64,000 nucleotides of DNA from Pseudomonas soli (GCF_900110655.1 NZ_FOEQ01000007.1:92516-156515); one strand, 5' to 3'. Positions 1 to 8,891 are shown, counted from the stretch's first letter. Notes: a model not told the origin generated them from the sequence alone. Numbers and translations: made by a program.

Positions 1-1708
1 AACGCTCGCGCTCGCAGATGGCCTGGAAGCGCTCGAAGTCCTCGGCGCTGACCGCCAGCACGTAGCGCTCCTGCGATTCGTTGGACCAGATCTCGTGCGG
101 GGCCATGCCCGGCTCGTCGTTGGGCACGTTGCGCAGTTCGAAGCGGCCACCGCGGCCACCGTCGTTGACCAGCTCGGGGAAGGCGTTGGAAATGCCGCCA
201 GCGCCGACGTCGTGGATGAAGGCGATGGGGTTCTTGTCACCCAGCTGCCAGCAGCGGTCGATGACCTCCTGGCAACGGCGTTCCATTTCCGGGTTCTCGC
301 GCTGCACCGAGGCGAAGTCCAGGTCGGCGGAGCTGGCGCCAGTGGCAACCGACGAAGCGGCGCCGCCACCCAGGCCGATCAGCATGGCCGGGCCGCCAAG
401 CACGATCAGCTTGGCGCCGACGGTGATCTCGCCCTTCTGCACATGGTCTTCACGGATGTTGCCCATGCCGCCGGCGAGCATGATCGGCTTGTGGTAGCCA
501 CGGACTTCCTCGCCGTGCGGGGTGTTGATGCCCTGCTCGAAGGTACGGAAGTAGCCGGTCAGGGCCGGGCGACCGAATTCGTTGTTGAACGCGGCGCCGC
601 CCAGCGGGCCTTCGATCATGATGTCGAGGGCGTCGACGATGCGCTCGGGCTTGCCGTACGGCTTTTCCCAAGGCTGCTCGAAACCGGGGATGCGCAGGTT
701 GGAAACGGTGAAACCGGTCAGCCCGGCCTTGGGCTTGGCACCACGGCCGGTGGCGCCTTCGTCGCGGATTTCGCCGCCGGAGCCGGTGGAGGCGCCGGAG
801 AACGGGGCGATGGCGGTCGGGTGGTTGTGCGTCTCGACCTTCATCAGGATGTGTACCGGCTCCTGCACCGCGCCGTACTGGCGGGTCTCAGGGTTCGGGA
901 AGAAGCGCCCGGCCACCGAACCGACGATCACCGAGGCGTTGTCCTTGTAGGCCGACAGCACGCCTTCGCTGTGCATCTGGTAGGTGTTCTTGATCATGCC
1001 GAACAGGCTCTTCTCCTGCGCCTGGCCGTCGATGTCCCAGCTGGCGTTGAAGATCTTGTGGCGGCAGTGCTCGGAGTTGGCCTGGGCGAACATCATCAGT
1101 TCGATGTCGTTCGGGTTGCGCGCAAGGCCCTGGAAGGCGGCGACCAGGTAGTCGATCTCGTCTTCGGCCAGGGCCAGGCCCAGGTCGATGTTGGCCTGGG
1201 CCAGGGCGGCGCGGCCACCGGCCAGGATGTCGACCGAGGTCATCGGCTTGGGCTGGGCGTGGCTGAACAGGTCGGCGGCGTCTTCCAGCTTGCCCAGCAC
1301 GCGCTGGGTCATGCGGTCGTGCAGCTCGGCGGCGATGGCCTGGGCGTCGGCGTCATTGATATTGCCGGCTACGTAGTAGGCGATGCCGCGCTCCAGGCGC
1401 TGGATCGACTGCAGGCCGCAGTTGTGGGCGATGTCGCTGGCCTTGGATGCCCAGGGCGAGATGGTGCCCAGGCGCGGCACGACCAGGAACAGGCGGCCAC
1501 TCGGCTCCTGTACCGGCACGCTCGGGCCGTACTTGAGCAGACGGCCCAGCACCTGCTGCTGGTCGGCGGTCAGCTCGCCGTCGACGTCGGCGAAGTGGGC
1601 GAATTCGGCATACAAACCAGTAACAGCGGGGACTTTCTGGCTCAGTTGCTCGAGTAATTTACCGTGGCGAAAGGCAGAAAGGGCAGGAGCGCCGCGCAGG
1701 ATCAACAT
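1..1708 (-). CDS. purL: Phosphoribosylformylglycinamidine synthase, N-terminal 569 codons (partial)
   Basis: The large FGAM synthase converts FGAR, glutamine and ATP to FGAM in purine synthesis. Only the first 569 codons are present; the family is about 1300 residues, so the ATP-binding C-terminal half and the glutaminase domain lie beyond the left edge of the window. The ATG at 1708 opens MLILRGAPALSAFR, the usual N-terminus of the proteobacterial single-chain enzyme. Visible family motifs include ANSEHCRHKIFNA, VETHNHPTAIAPF and HDVGAGGISNAFPEL, typical of the synthase domain. The gene diverges from mltF across 222 bp. No frameshift or stop was seen in the visible part. Identification rests on these motifs and on the purL-mltF neighbourhood common in Pseudomonas. 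Confidence 0.97.
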   Translation of the reverse strand, partial: MLILRGAPALSAFRHGKLLEQLSQKVPAVTGLYAEFAHFADVDGELTADQQQVLGRLLKYGPSVPVQEPSGRLFLVVPRLGTISPWASKASDIAHNCGLQSIQRLERGIAYYVAGNINDADAQAIAAELHDRMTQRVLGKLEDAADLFSHAQPKPMTSVDILAGGRAALAQANIDLGLALAEDEIDYLVAAFQGLARNPNDIELMMFAQANSEHCRHKIFNASWDIDGQAQEKSLFGMIKNTYQMHSEGVLSAYKDNASVIVGSVAGRFFPNPETRQYGAVQEPVHILMKVETHNHPTAIAPFSGASTGSGGEIRDEGATGRGAKPKAGLTGFTVSNLRIPGFEQPWEKPYGKPERIVDALDIMIEGPLGGAAFNNEFGRPALTGYFRTFEQGINTPHGEEVRGYHKPIMLAGGMGNIREDHVQKGEITVGAKLIVLGGPAMLIGLGGGAASSVATGASSADLDFASVQRENPEMERRCQEVIDRCWQLGDKNPIAFIHDVGAGGISNAFPELVNDGGRGGRFELRNVPNDEPGMAPHEIWSNESQERYVLAVSAEDFERFQAICERER

Positions 1709-1930
1709 CGTCGGGACAGCCTCAGGAAGGGGTGTGCTTAGAGGCCGTGCATTCTAGCCTAATTCGCAGGCTTTCGGCACCCGCTCTAAGCCAATGCTGC
1801 CGGGCGGTGGAACCGGACCCAGGGGTCAAAAAATCACCCCTTGCGCCACTCCCGTCACAGCGCCTGCTACCAGACAAGCCACCTATTGTCGAGATATGGC
1901 GCCGGCAGTCCTTTGCGTATACTGCACCCT

Positions 1931-3388
1931 ATGTTCGCCCACACTGCTTTGCGCCAGCGTTGCGCCAAATGGCTCTTCGCAACCGGACTCTTCCTGATGC
2001 TCGGTGCCTGCGTTGAAAAACCCAGCACCCTCGAGCGCGTCAAGGAGGATGGCGTATTGCGCGTGATTACCCGCAACAGCCCGGCCACCTACTTCCAGGA
2101 CCGCAACGGCGAAACCGGTTTCGAGTACGAACTGGTCAAGCGCTTCGCCGATGACCTGGGGGTAAAACTCGAGATCGAGACCGCCGACAACCTCGACCAA
2201 TTGTTCGACCAGTTGGGCAAACCCTCCGGCCCGGTGCTGGCCGCCGCCGGCCTGGTCAGCAGCGAGCGACGCGCCAGCCAGGCGAAGTTCTCCCACCCTT
2301 ATCTCGAGGTGACCCCGCAGGTCATCTACCGCAACGGCCGCTCGCGCCCGACCAATGCCAAGGGCCTGGTGGGCAAGAAGATCATGGTGCTCAAGGGCAG
2401 CAGCCACGCCGACCAGCTGGCCGAGCTGAAAAAGCAGTATCCGGGGCTGGAATATGAAGAATCCGACGCCGTCGAAGTGGTCGACCTGCTGCGCATGGTC
2501 GACGAAGGCCAGATCGACCTGACCCTGGTCGACTCCAACGAACTGGCCATGAACCAGGTCTACTTCCCCAACGTGCGCGTGGCCTTCGACCTGGGCGACA
2601 CCCGTGACCAGCGCTGGGCGGTGGCCGCCGGCGAAGACAACAGCCTGCTCAACGAGATCAACGAGTTTCTCGACAAGTCGCAGAAGAACGGCACGCTTCA
2701 ACGCCTGAAGGACCGTTACTACGGCCATGTCGATGTGCTGGGCTACGTCGGCGCCTACACCTTCGCCCAGCACCTGCAGCAACGCCTGCCCAAGTACGAG
2801 AAACACTTCAAGACCAGCTCCAAGGTCGAACAGGTGGACTGGCGGCTGCTGGCCGCGATCGGCTACCAGGAATCGATGTGGCAGCCGGAGGTCACCTCCA
2901 AGACCGGTGTGCGCGGCCTGATGATGCTGACCCAGCGCACCGCCCAGGCCATGGGCGTGTCCAACCGCCTGGACCCCCGGCAGAGCATCCAGGGCGGCGC
3001 CAAGTACTTCATGCTGGTCAAGGACCAGCTCGACGACAGCATCAAGGAGCCGGACCGCACCTGGTTCGCCCTGGCGGCCTACAACGTCGGCAGCGGCCAC
3101 CTGGAAGACGCCCGCACCCTGGCCAAGCGCGAAGGCCTGAACCCGAACAAGTGGCTGGACGTGAAGAAGATGCTGCCGCGCCTGTCGCAGAAGCAGTGGT
3201 ACAGCAAGACCAAGTACGGTTATGCCCGGGGCGGTGAGCCGGTGCATTTCGTCGCCAACATCCGCCGCTACTACGACATCCTCACCTGGGTCACGCAACC
3301 GCAGCTCGAAGGCCAGGTGGCCGAGGGCAACCTGCATGTGCCTGCGGTGAACAAGGACAAGCCAGCGGAGCAAGCGGCGCCGATGTGA
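1931..3388 (+). CDS. mltF: Membrane-bound lytic murein transglycosylase F
   Basis: MltF cleaves the glycan strands of peptidoglycan with formation of 1,6-anhydro-muropeptides, acting at the inner face of the outer membrane. The ATG at 1931 is chosen because it places a signal peptide directly at the N-terminus, ending in a lipobox-like LGAC at residues 24-27; the open frame extends 30 codons further upstream without a plausible signal. A solute-binding-protein-like domain follows (about residues 40-265, starting GVLRVITRNSPATYF), then an SLT lysozyme-like domain (about 290-430) with the catalytic Glu in GYQESMW at about residue 314 and the AAYNVGSGH motif. At 485 aa it is the usual length. 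It diverges from purL and ends in a REP dyad. Confidence 0.95.
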   Translation: MFAHTALRQRCAKWLFATGLFLMLGACVEKPSTLERVKEDGVLRVITRNSPATYFQDRNGETGFEYELVKRFADDLGVKLEIETADNLDQLFDQLGKPSGPVLAAAGLVSSERRASQAKFSHPYLEVTPQVIYRNGRSRPTNAKGLVGKKIMVLKGSSHADQLAELKKQYPGLEYEESDAVEVVDLLRMVDEGQIDLTLVDSNELAMNQVYFPNVRVAFDLGDTRDQRWAVAAGEDNSLLNEINEFLDKSQKNGTLQRLKDRYYGHVDVLGYVGAYTFAQHLQQRLPKYEKHFKTSSKVEQVDWRLLAAIGYQESMWQPEVTSKTGVRGLMMLTQRTAQAMGVSNRLDPRQSIQGGAKYFMLVKDQLDDSIKEPDRTWFALAAYNVGSGHLEDARTLAKREGLNPNKWLDVKKMLPRLSQKQWYSKTKYGYARGGEPVHFVANIRRYYDILTWVTQPQLEGQVAEGNLHVPAVNKDKPAEQAAPM

Positions 3389-3407
3389 GTCTTCAAGACC
3401 ACTTCAC

Positions 3408-3476
3408 CGGCAAGCCAGCTCCCTTGATCGCCCTTCTAAAGCCGAGCGCCATCCTGTGGGAGCTGGCTTGCCAGCG
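3408..3476. repeat. REP-type inverted repeat between mltF and tadA
   Basis: Two REP-like arms face each other: the 14 bases at 3410-3423 are the exact reverse complement of 3458-3471 (core GCAAGCCAGCTCCC). The spacer is 34 bases. It lies between the convergent ends of mltF and tadA, a common REP position, and may serve as a weak transcription barrier. Confidence 0.85.
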
Positions 3477-3492
3477 ATGAGGCCGGCGCAGG

Positions 3493-3972
3493 TTAGCCCT
3501 TGGCCCGCCGAGCCTTGAAAAACTCGCTGAGTATCGCGCCGCATTCCTCGGCCAGCACCCCGCCCTCGTACATCACCCGATGATTGAGAAAGCTCTGGGT
3601 GAAGAACTGCCCCTGGCTCTGCACGATCCCTGCCTTGGGCTCCAGCGCGCCGTAGACCACCCGCGCCACCCGCGAATGGACGATCAGCCCCGCGCACATG
3701 CTGCACGGCTCCAGCGTCACGTACAGGGTGCTGCCCGGCAGGCGGTAGTTGCTGGCGGACTTGGCCGCAGCGCGGATCGCCACCATCTCGGCATGGGCGC
3801 TGGGGTCGCTGTCGAGGATCGGCCGGTTGAAGCCCTGGCCGAGCACCTGGCCGTGCTGCACCAGCACCGCGCCCACCGGCACCTCGCCCAGGGCCGCGCC
3901 CTGGGCCGCCAGTTCCAGGGCCAGGCGCATGAATTCCTGATCGCGGCTGCGATCGATGATCTGCGGACGCAT
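3493..3972 (-). CDS. tadA: tRNA-specific adenosine deaminase
   Basis: TadA deaminates adenosine 34 of tRNA-Arg(ACG) to inosine in the cytoplasm and is normally essential. The 159-aa protein carries the zinc-dependent deaminase signature: HAE (His60, catalytic Glu62) and PCSMC (Cys90, Cys93), with the family's EVPVGAVLV and NYRLPGSTLYVTLEPC context. The start ATG (3972-3970) overlaps the TGA stop of the upstream multicopper oxidase gene as ATGA, so the two are probably translated in a coupled way. This is an odd partnership, since one product edits tRNA in the cytoplasm and the other is exported. The ending FFKARRAKG fits the usual family length. Confidence 0.95.
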   Translation of the reverse strand: MRPQIIDRSRDQEFMRLALELAAQGAALGEVPVGAVLVQHGQVLGQGFNRPILDSDPSAHAEMVAIRAAAKSASNYRLPGSTLYVTLEPCSMCAGLIVHSRVARVVYGALEPKAGIVQSQGQFFTQSFLNHRVMYEGGVLAEECGAILSEFFKARRAKG

Positions 3973-5354
3973 CAGACCACCGCGATCGCGGCCATCAGGC
4001 CGGTTTCCATGTGGTCGATGACATGGCAGTGGAACATCCAGGTGCCTGGGTTATCCGCCACCAGCGCCACCTGCGCCCGCTCGTTCTTGCCCAGCAGGTA
4101 AGTGTCGGTGAACCACGGCTCGACGATCTTGCGCCGATTGGAGGCGATCACCTTGAAACTCATGCCGTGCAGGTGGATCGGGTGCTGGTACTGGGTCATG
4201 TTCTTCAGCTCGAGGATATAGCTCTTGCCCTTCTGCAGCGTGGCGATGGGCCGGTCGGCGCAAGTCTTGTCGGTGATGTCCCAGGCCTGGCCGTTGATCT
4301 GCCACAGACTCGGCGGCTTGCCGTTCTCGGTATTCACCGAAACCTTGCCGACCCATTCGAAATTGAAGTTGAGCTTCTCGGCATTCTCCAGGTCCGGCTC
4401 GGCGACCGGGTTCGGCGGCAGCGCCTTGGGCCAGTCGCCCGGCGCCTCGCTGCTGGCCACCGAGCGCAAGGTGCCCAGGCGCACGAAGCCATCACGCAAC
4501 GAGACCTCCTCGCTCGCCTCGGGTATGCGGATCGCCAGGCAGATGCGCATGCCGGGGCCAAGCCAGTACTCCTCGTCCAGCGGGCGCGGGGTGATCGGGT
4601 TGCCATCGAGGGCGTAGATCATCGCCTCGCAGTTGCCCTTGAGGTTCAGGCGGTAGGTCCAGGTATTGTCCAGGTTCAGCAGGCGCACCCGTACCACCTG
4701 CCCGGCCGGCAGCTCGGTGACCGACTCGGCCTGGCCATTGATGGTGATCAGCCGCCCGGCAGTGCCGTTGCGCGCCGCCTCGCGGGGGATGCTGAACGGC
4801 AGCCAGGCGCCCTGCTCGTCCACGTGCCAGTTCTTCAGGCTCAGCGTGCGCTCGTGCTTGAAACCGGTCGGTTCGCGCTCTTCGACGATCAGCGGGCCGA
4901 CCAGCCCGCGCCCCAGTTCCTCGGAGCTGCTCACGTGGGGGTGGTACCAGTAGCTGCCGGCATCCGGCACACGGAACTTGTAGTCGAAATATTCGCCGGG
5001 CTTGACCGGCAATTGCGACACGTACGGCACGCCGTCCATTTCCAGCGGCAGGCGGATACCGTGCCAATGGATGGTGGTCTCGACGGGTAGATGGTTGATG
5101 AAGCGCACCCGCAACCAGGTACCCTGGCGCACCCGCAACTCAGTGCCCGGCGCCGACGGGCCGAAGGCCCAGGCCTCGGTCTTGAAGCCCGGCACCAGCT
5201 CGACGTCCAGGGGCGCGGCGATCAGCTCGTAGTCGTGCCCGGCGTTGTCGTCCTCGACCTTGCCCAGCCAGTAACGCGCCGCGCCACCGGCGCCCAGGCC
5301 TACCACTACAAGGCCGGTCAGGCCCTTGAGCATTTGTCGACGGGTGAAGGACAT
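3972..5354 (-). CDS. Tat-exported multicopper oxidase
   Basis: A laccase/CueO-like cupredoxin oxidase of 460 aa. The N-terminus has a twin-arginine signal (TRRQMLKG at 4-11, then a hydrophobic GLVVVGLGAGGAARYW), so the folded copper protein is probably exported to the periplasm. All four copper-binding segments are visible: HWHG at 96-99, HPH at 138-140, HPIHLHG at 391-397 and HCHVIDHMETGLM at 442-454, which supplies the type 1 copper Cys, His and axial Met plus trinuclear-site His residues. There is no long Met-rich insert of the CueO kind, so a dedicated cuprous-oxidase role is not shown. The substrate could be copper, manganese or a phenol. It is the first gene of a two-gene unit with tadA (ATGA overlap). 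Confidence 0.93.
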   Translation of the reverse strand: MSFTRRQMLKGLTGLVVVGLGAGGAARYWLGKVEDDNAGHDYELIAAPLDVELVPGFKTEAWAFGPSAPGTELRVRQGTWLRVRFINHLPVETTIHWHGIRLPLEMDGVPYVSQLPVKPGEYFDYKFRVPDAGSYWYHPHVSSSEELGRGLVGPLIVEEREPTGFKHERTLSLKNWHVDEQGAWLPFSIPREAARNGTAGRLITINGQAESVTELPAGQVVRVRLLNLDNTWTYRLNLKGNCEAMIYALDGNPITPRPLDEEYWLGPGMRICLAIRIPEASEEVSLRDGFVRLGTLRSVASSEAPGDWPKALPPNPVAEPDLENAEKLNFNFEWVGKVSVNTENGKPPSLWQINGQAWDITDKTCADRPIATLQKGKSYILELKNMTQYQHPIHLHGMSFKVIASNRRKIVEPWFTDTYLLGKNERAQVALVADNPGTWMFHCHVIDHMETGLMAAIAVV

Positions 5355-5443
5355 TGGTGCGGGTACCTCGTGTTCTGCGCAATCAAGCTGCCAGCATGGC
5401 TGGCGATGAAGGGCGAATACGATACACCTGCAATTGGGAAATA

Positions 5444-6916
5444 TTAAGTGAAGTCTCTTTGGATGCTGCCCGCAGCCTTGCTATCACAAGTGCTGCCTGG
5501 AGCCAGACAAAGGTCATTGAACCACTGCTGGTCATCAGCGGACGGCACGCGCAAGGCGGCCTGCAGCAATTGTGGGTCGAGCAGGATATCCAGGTTGTTC
5601 AGGCGCGTGGCGAGGTCGGGGTGCGTATCGAATGGATGGGTAGTGGCCAGCCCCAGCACTTCCTCGCCCAGTTGCAACGGCGTGCCTTGCAGGTGCGCCG
5701 CCAGCGCCCGCAAAAGGTTGCTGCCACCGTGGGCGACCAACAAGCCGTCGATCACCCGCCCCAGGGCAATCACCCGTAACAGCGCCTGTACGAACAGCTT
5801 CGGGCCAGCGACCTCGGCACCTGCCCGATCAGCCAGCAATTCCTGTGCACGCCCCCAGTGATGAACCGCAAGCTGAAAATGGTGCAAGAACTGCCCGGCC
5901 AGCCACAAGGTGGGCCGAACCACCCAGCGCGGAGCATCCTCGTCGCCGACCATGGCCGAATAATGCGCGCACATCAGGCTGAAACGCGCACTGGTTTCGC
6001 TGCCCCGCTCCGTATCACGGCGCCTGAAGTGGCCCAGTTCGTGACCGATGACCGAGGCCGCCTCTGCCTGGCTCAAGGCGGCCAGGCAAGGTAGAGGCAG
6101 ATACAACGTACGCCCCCTGAGGACCTGCCCACCGGGCTGCAGCAGGATCGGAACGCTGGTGACGAAAAAACCCTGGTCAAGGCCGACCACGATATGGTCC
6201 GGGACAGGCGCGTGCAGTTGTGTTGCCAAGGTCTCGATCCACTGCCACACCGCTGGCGTCGCCTGCCTGCCTAGCGGGCGGGCGAGAAATCTGGCGGTCG
6301 GAGACTGCATCAGCGGCCAGTGCCGACGCATTCGCCAGACCTGGCGAACACACACAACCAGGACTGAGGCCAGCGGCAGCACCACGACCAGCACCGTCAT
6401 GCCGCCCTGCGCTGCGCGGCTTGCTCCGGAACTGGCCTCATAGAGCAGCAACAGGCACAGCGAACCGGCAAGCATGACCATGTAGAGACTCAAGCAACAG
6501 CCCAAGGCCTGCCAGTTGGCCATCATGCGTTCATACAGGTAGGCCGCAGAGCGCAGCGCCCGCCAGGCAGCCAACTTCAGCTTGAGCCAGGCCCAGAGGC
6601 CTGCCAGCAGAGCGGCCACTGCCAGCCAGCAGCTCACACTGGCCATCACCTTGCGTACGCTTACCCAAAGACGATCCGCATCGAGCAGGTCCAGTTGACG
6701 CTGCAGGGCCTGCCGCGGATCGACATGCCTGGCAAGCTCCTTGCGGGCTTCCCACGGCAATTGGCGTAGCAACGTCTCATTGGGGGCAGCCAGCCATTGC
6801 CGTATGGTCAGGGCCTGATCCTGCGCCGTGTCAGCCCGCCAGTACTGCACTTTACCCCAGCCAAACAGCACCAGAGGCAACAGCAGCAGGATCAGGCCCC
6901 AACCGAAGCGCTTCAT
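5444..6916 (-). CDS. Membrane M48-family zinc metalloprotease
   Basis: A 490-aa integral membrane peptidase. The start at 6916 (MKRFGWG) is preferred to the longer open frame because it begins with a membrane segment (about residues 5-22); the upstream extension is Arg/Trp-rich and out of character. Further hydrophobic segments lie near 92-115, 138-160 and 172-192. The catalytic domain follows, with HELGH at 292-296 (zinc-binding HExxH) and a downstream AQELLADRAGAEV segment holding the third zinc ligand Glu, as in HtpX, Oma1 and Ste24 relatives. It is the last gene of a four-gene operon, 31 bp after a twin-type membrane protein. The substrate is unknown. The context suggests processing or quality control in the envelope, but nothing in the sequence names the target. 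Confidence 0.87.
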   Translation of the reverse strand: MKRFGWGLILLLLPLVLFGWGKVQYWRADTAQDQALTIRQWLAAPNETLLRQLPWEARKELARHVDPRQALQRQLDLLDADRLWVSVRKVMASVSCWLAVAALLAGLWAWLKLKLAAWRALRSAAYLYERMMANWQALGCCLSLYMVMLAGSLCLLLLYEASSGASRAAQGGMTVLVVVLPLASVLVVCVRQVWRMRRHWPLMQSPTARFLARPLGRQATPAVWQWIETLATQLHAPVPDHIVVGLDQGFFVTSVPILLQPGGQVLRGRTLYLPLPCLAALSQAEAASVIGHELGHFRRRDTERGSETSARFSLMCAHYSAMVGDEDAPRWVVRPTLWLAGQFLHHFQLAVHHWGRAQELLADRAGAEVAGPKLFVQALLRVIALGRVIDGLLVAHGGSNLLRALAAHLQGTPLQLGEEVLGLATTHPFDTHPDLATRLNNLDILLDPQLLQAALRVPSADDQQWFNDLCLAPGSTCDSKAAGSIQRDFT

Positions 6917-6947
6917 TGCCCCAGAGCGCCAACGGTCACGTTCAGGC

Positions 6948-7613
6948 TCATCTGGCCGCTTCACCCAGACGCGCCACACCCGGAAACAGCTGCGCCAACG
7001 TACGCCTGGCCTGGGCCGCTTGCACATAGGCATAAAGCAGATCCACCAGTTCCTGCAGGCCAAGGCGGCGCCCGGCTACGACGGGCGTGCACAACCACAG
7101 CCTGACGCGCAAGCCGCCCGCGACGACCACCGCGTCAGGTGAGGCCAGCGCCCTGAAACAGGCCGGTGCCAGCACTGGTGCATGGCTGAACGCCGACACG
7201 GTAAAGATCAGCCGGGTAGTGAAGTAACCCTGCTCGACCTCGAAGCCGTCGAAGGAGTCCAGTGGGATCGGCGCCTGCGCGTTGGCGAAGCACAGGGTAT
7301 CTGGTGTCACGCTCAGCACCCGCTTGCCGTGCCGTCGGTATAGCACGACGGCACAGGCCAGCCCCGCCACCCCGACGCCGGCCAGGCCGAGGCCGAAACC
7401 AGACATCAGCCAGATGACACCGCTGCTGGCACCGGGACTGAACCGCACCGCCAGAGTGGTCAGCCATATGCCCAGCGCGCCGAACAACAGGCCAATCACG
7501 GCACATGCCAGCGCCTTGCCGAGCGAATGCTCCAGCAGTACGAAGCTGTCGGTGGGGCCATCAGCCTGAGCCTGCAGGTACGCGAGGTGGGCTTCGCGTT
7601 CGCCGTTATCCAT
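6948..7613 (-). CDS. Membrane protein, twin B of a tandem 221-aa pair
   Basis: Not a named family I recognise. The ATG at 7613 overlaps the TAA of the gene before it by 8 bases (ATGGATAA), and this start gives 221 residues. Two hydrophobic segments (about 33-54 and 62-90) are followed by a soluble domain with alternating beta-like stretches (RVLSVTPDTLCF, PLDSFDGFEVEQGYFTTRL) and a C-terminal helix LQELVDLLYAYVQAAQARR. This resembles a two-TM plus bacterial PH-like layout. The upstream neighbour has the same length, topology and C-terminal helix, so the two look like diverged tandem duplicates. Its position between that twin and the M48 protease suggests a shared envelope complex; this is inference. 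Confidence 0.78.
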   Translation of the reverse strand: MDNGEREAHLAYLQAQADGPTDSFVLLEHSLGKALACAVIGLLFGALGIWLTTLAVRFSPGASSGVIWLMSGFGLGLAGVGVAGLACAVVLYRRHGKRVLSVTPDTLCFANAQAPIPLDSFDGFEVEQGYFTTRLIFTVSAFSHAPVLAPACFRALASPDAVVVAGGLRVRLWLCTPVVAGRRLGLQELVDLLYAYVQAAQARRTLAQLFPGVARLGEAAR

Positions 7614-8271
7614 CGTTCTGCAACAGATCCAGTTGCCGTTGCGCATGTGCCGCATCGCGGTAGGCTGCCAGCAGCGCGAGCACTTCCTCGTTCCCCAGCT
7701 TGCGTCCGTTGCTGGCCAGGCCTGCGGACATGATGCGGATCTGCGGCCGCGGTTTCTTCAACACCATGGCCTGGTTACCGAAGAACTGCAGTTTCACCAC
7801 ATGATGCTTTGGCAGGACGGCTTCGCTGCTCATTTCCAGCGTCTGTACCATGACCAGCCCTTCATCCTTGACCGAAACGTCCTCCACTTCCGCCAGGTCT
7901 ACCGGTGCATCCAGCGTATCGACGAACAACTGCCGGCGGGTCAAGCGCATGAAGACCTGGGTACCGGCATTACGGTGTTGCCAGGTCACCGCTGCTGCGA
8001 TCAAGGTGATGAAGACACCTGCTGCAACCGCCCCCAAGCGTTCCGGATTGAAGGTCACGGCCGTGATAATCAGTGCACCCAGCAACAATACTGGCCCCCA
8101 GATCCGGTAACGCCGGGAGTTGGTGAACTCGCTCTGCTCGGGCACGCGCTCGATTACCTGCTTGAGCTCAGCGATCACTCGGTCGCGCTGGGCGGCACGG
8201 CTTTGCTCGTAGTCCTGGCCCAGCGAGCCAGACAGTTCGGAGAGCGGGTCGTTGAACTCGCTCATGATCAT
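7606..8271 (-). CDS. Membrane protein, twin A of a tandem 221-aa pair
   Basis: Unknown function. A 221-aa protein from the ATG at 8271, which overlaps the stop of the preceding gene as ATGA; a second ATG at 8265 (MSEFND) is two codons inside and, with the GGAGG further off, could be the true start. A charged N-terminal region (about 1-55, partly helical, QSRAAQRDRVIAELKQVIERV) is followed by two hydrophobic segments (about 58-74 and 80-95), then a beta-rich domain (QVFMRLTRRQLFVDTLDAPVD, LAEVEDVSVKDEG) and a C-terminal helix EEVLALLAAYRDAAHAQRQLD. The helix and the LTRRQLFVD/VTPDTLCFA strand pair align with the following gene, its likely paralogue. Overlaps at both ends imply tight translational coupling. 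Confidence 0.78.
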   Translation of the reverse strand: MIMSEFNDPLSELSGSLGQDYEQSRAAQRDRVIAELKQVIERVPEQSEFTNSRRYRIWGPVLLLGALIITAVTFNPERLGAVAAGVFITLIAAAVTWQHRNAGTQVFMRLTRRQLFVDTLDAPVDLAEVEDVSVKDEGLVMVQTLEMSSEAVLPKHHVVKLQFFGNQAMVLKKPRPQIRIMSAGLASNGRKLGNEEVLALLAAYRDAAHAQRQLDLLQNDG

Positions 8272-8714
8272 TGCGCCTCCGTGTTCTGTGCTGCCAGATA
8301 ATCGGTAAGGAACGCCTGGGCATTGCCCTCACGCGACAGCCCTTCCGAATAGCCGACCTGCTGTGTCTGCGCCTCACCCGGCAGGTTCAACTCGCCGCCC
8401 CAGTTGCCCTGGATGATCAGCACCACGTACTTCTTGCCGTCCACGGTGGTGGAGTAGCGGGTGTCCTTGCTGGTCTTCTCCACCTGCATTTTCTGGATGC
8501 GCATGTTCCAGTCGTGATCGATGCCTTCGATTTGTACCAGCGCTTCGTTGGCGGCACGTTCACCGATACGCAGCGTCCACACCTTGGTCCCTTGCGCCCC
8601 CATGTAGGCAACTACCTGGTCGGCCACTTCCGGCCGTTGTTCAGCGTGAACCTGGCCCAGCCACAGGGCGAACGCAGCCACCACCAGGGCTGTCCATTTG
8701 CGATAAGCGAGCAT
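8268..8714 (-). CDS. Secreted or periplasmic protein of unknown function
   Basis: First gene of the M48 operon. The ATG at 8714 is selected because a GGAGA stands just upstream and because the product then starts with a signal peptide (MLAYRKWTALVVAAFALWLG, cleavage probably after QVHA near residue 24). The mature part is about 124 residues, small and probably single-domain, with a beta-rich look (VWTLRIGERAANEALVQIEG, KKYVVLIIQGNWGGEL) and no cysteines. I do not recognise the family. It may be the periplasmic partner, sensor or substrate of the membrane proteins and protease encoded behind it. A divergent AraC-type regulator starts 177 bp away. Confidence 0.75.
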   Translation of the reverse strand: MLAYRKWTALVVAAFALWLGQVHAEQRPEVADQVVAYMGAQGTKVWTLRIGERAANEALVQIEGIDHDWNMRIQKMQVEKTSKDTRYSTTVDGKKYVVLIIQGNWGGELNLPGEAQTQQVGYSEGLSREGNAQAFLTDYLAAQNTEAQ

Positions 8715-8891
8715 GTCTTCTCCATCCTGAATCGAAACAAACGCCCATTGAAATAAGCCTGGCCCGACTAGCCAACCCCGCTGACCGGCTTGCACAACAG
8801 ACAGCACCCTGCGCACAACGGCTGTCGCTGAAAATGTGCACGCGTTACCATTCGCGGCCATGCCGCCCTCAGCCAAGGATGCCAAGCGCAC

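Noticed and set aside
1..1757. Long plus-strand frames over the purL region
   Set aside because: The minus strand encodes an unmistakable PurL N-terminus; the plus frames are its shadow.
6917..7063. 49-codon N-terminal extension of the M48 protease
   Set aside because: Arg/Trp-rich, overlaps the coding end of the upstream gene in another frame, and would bury the first membrane segment.
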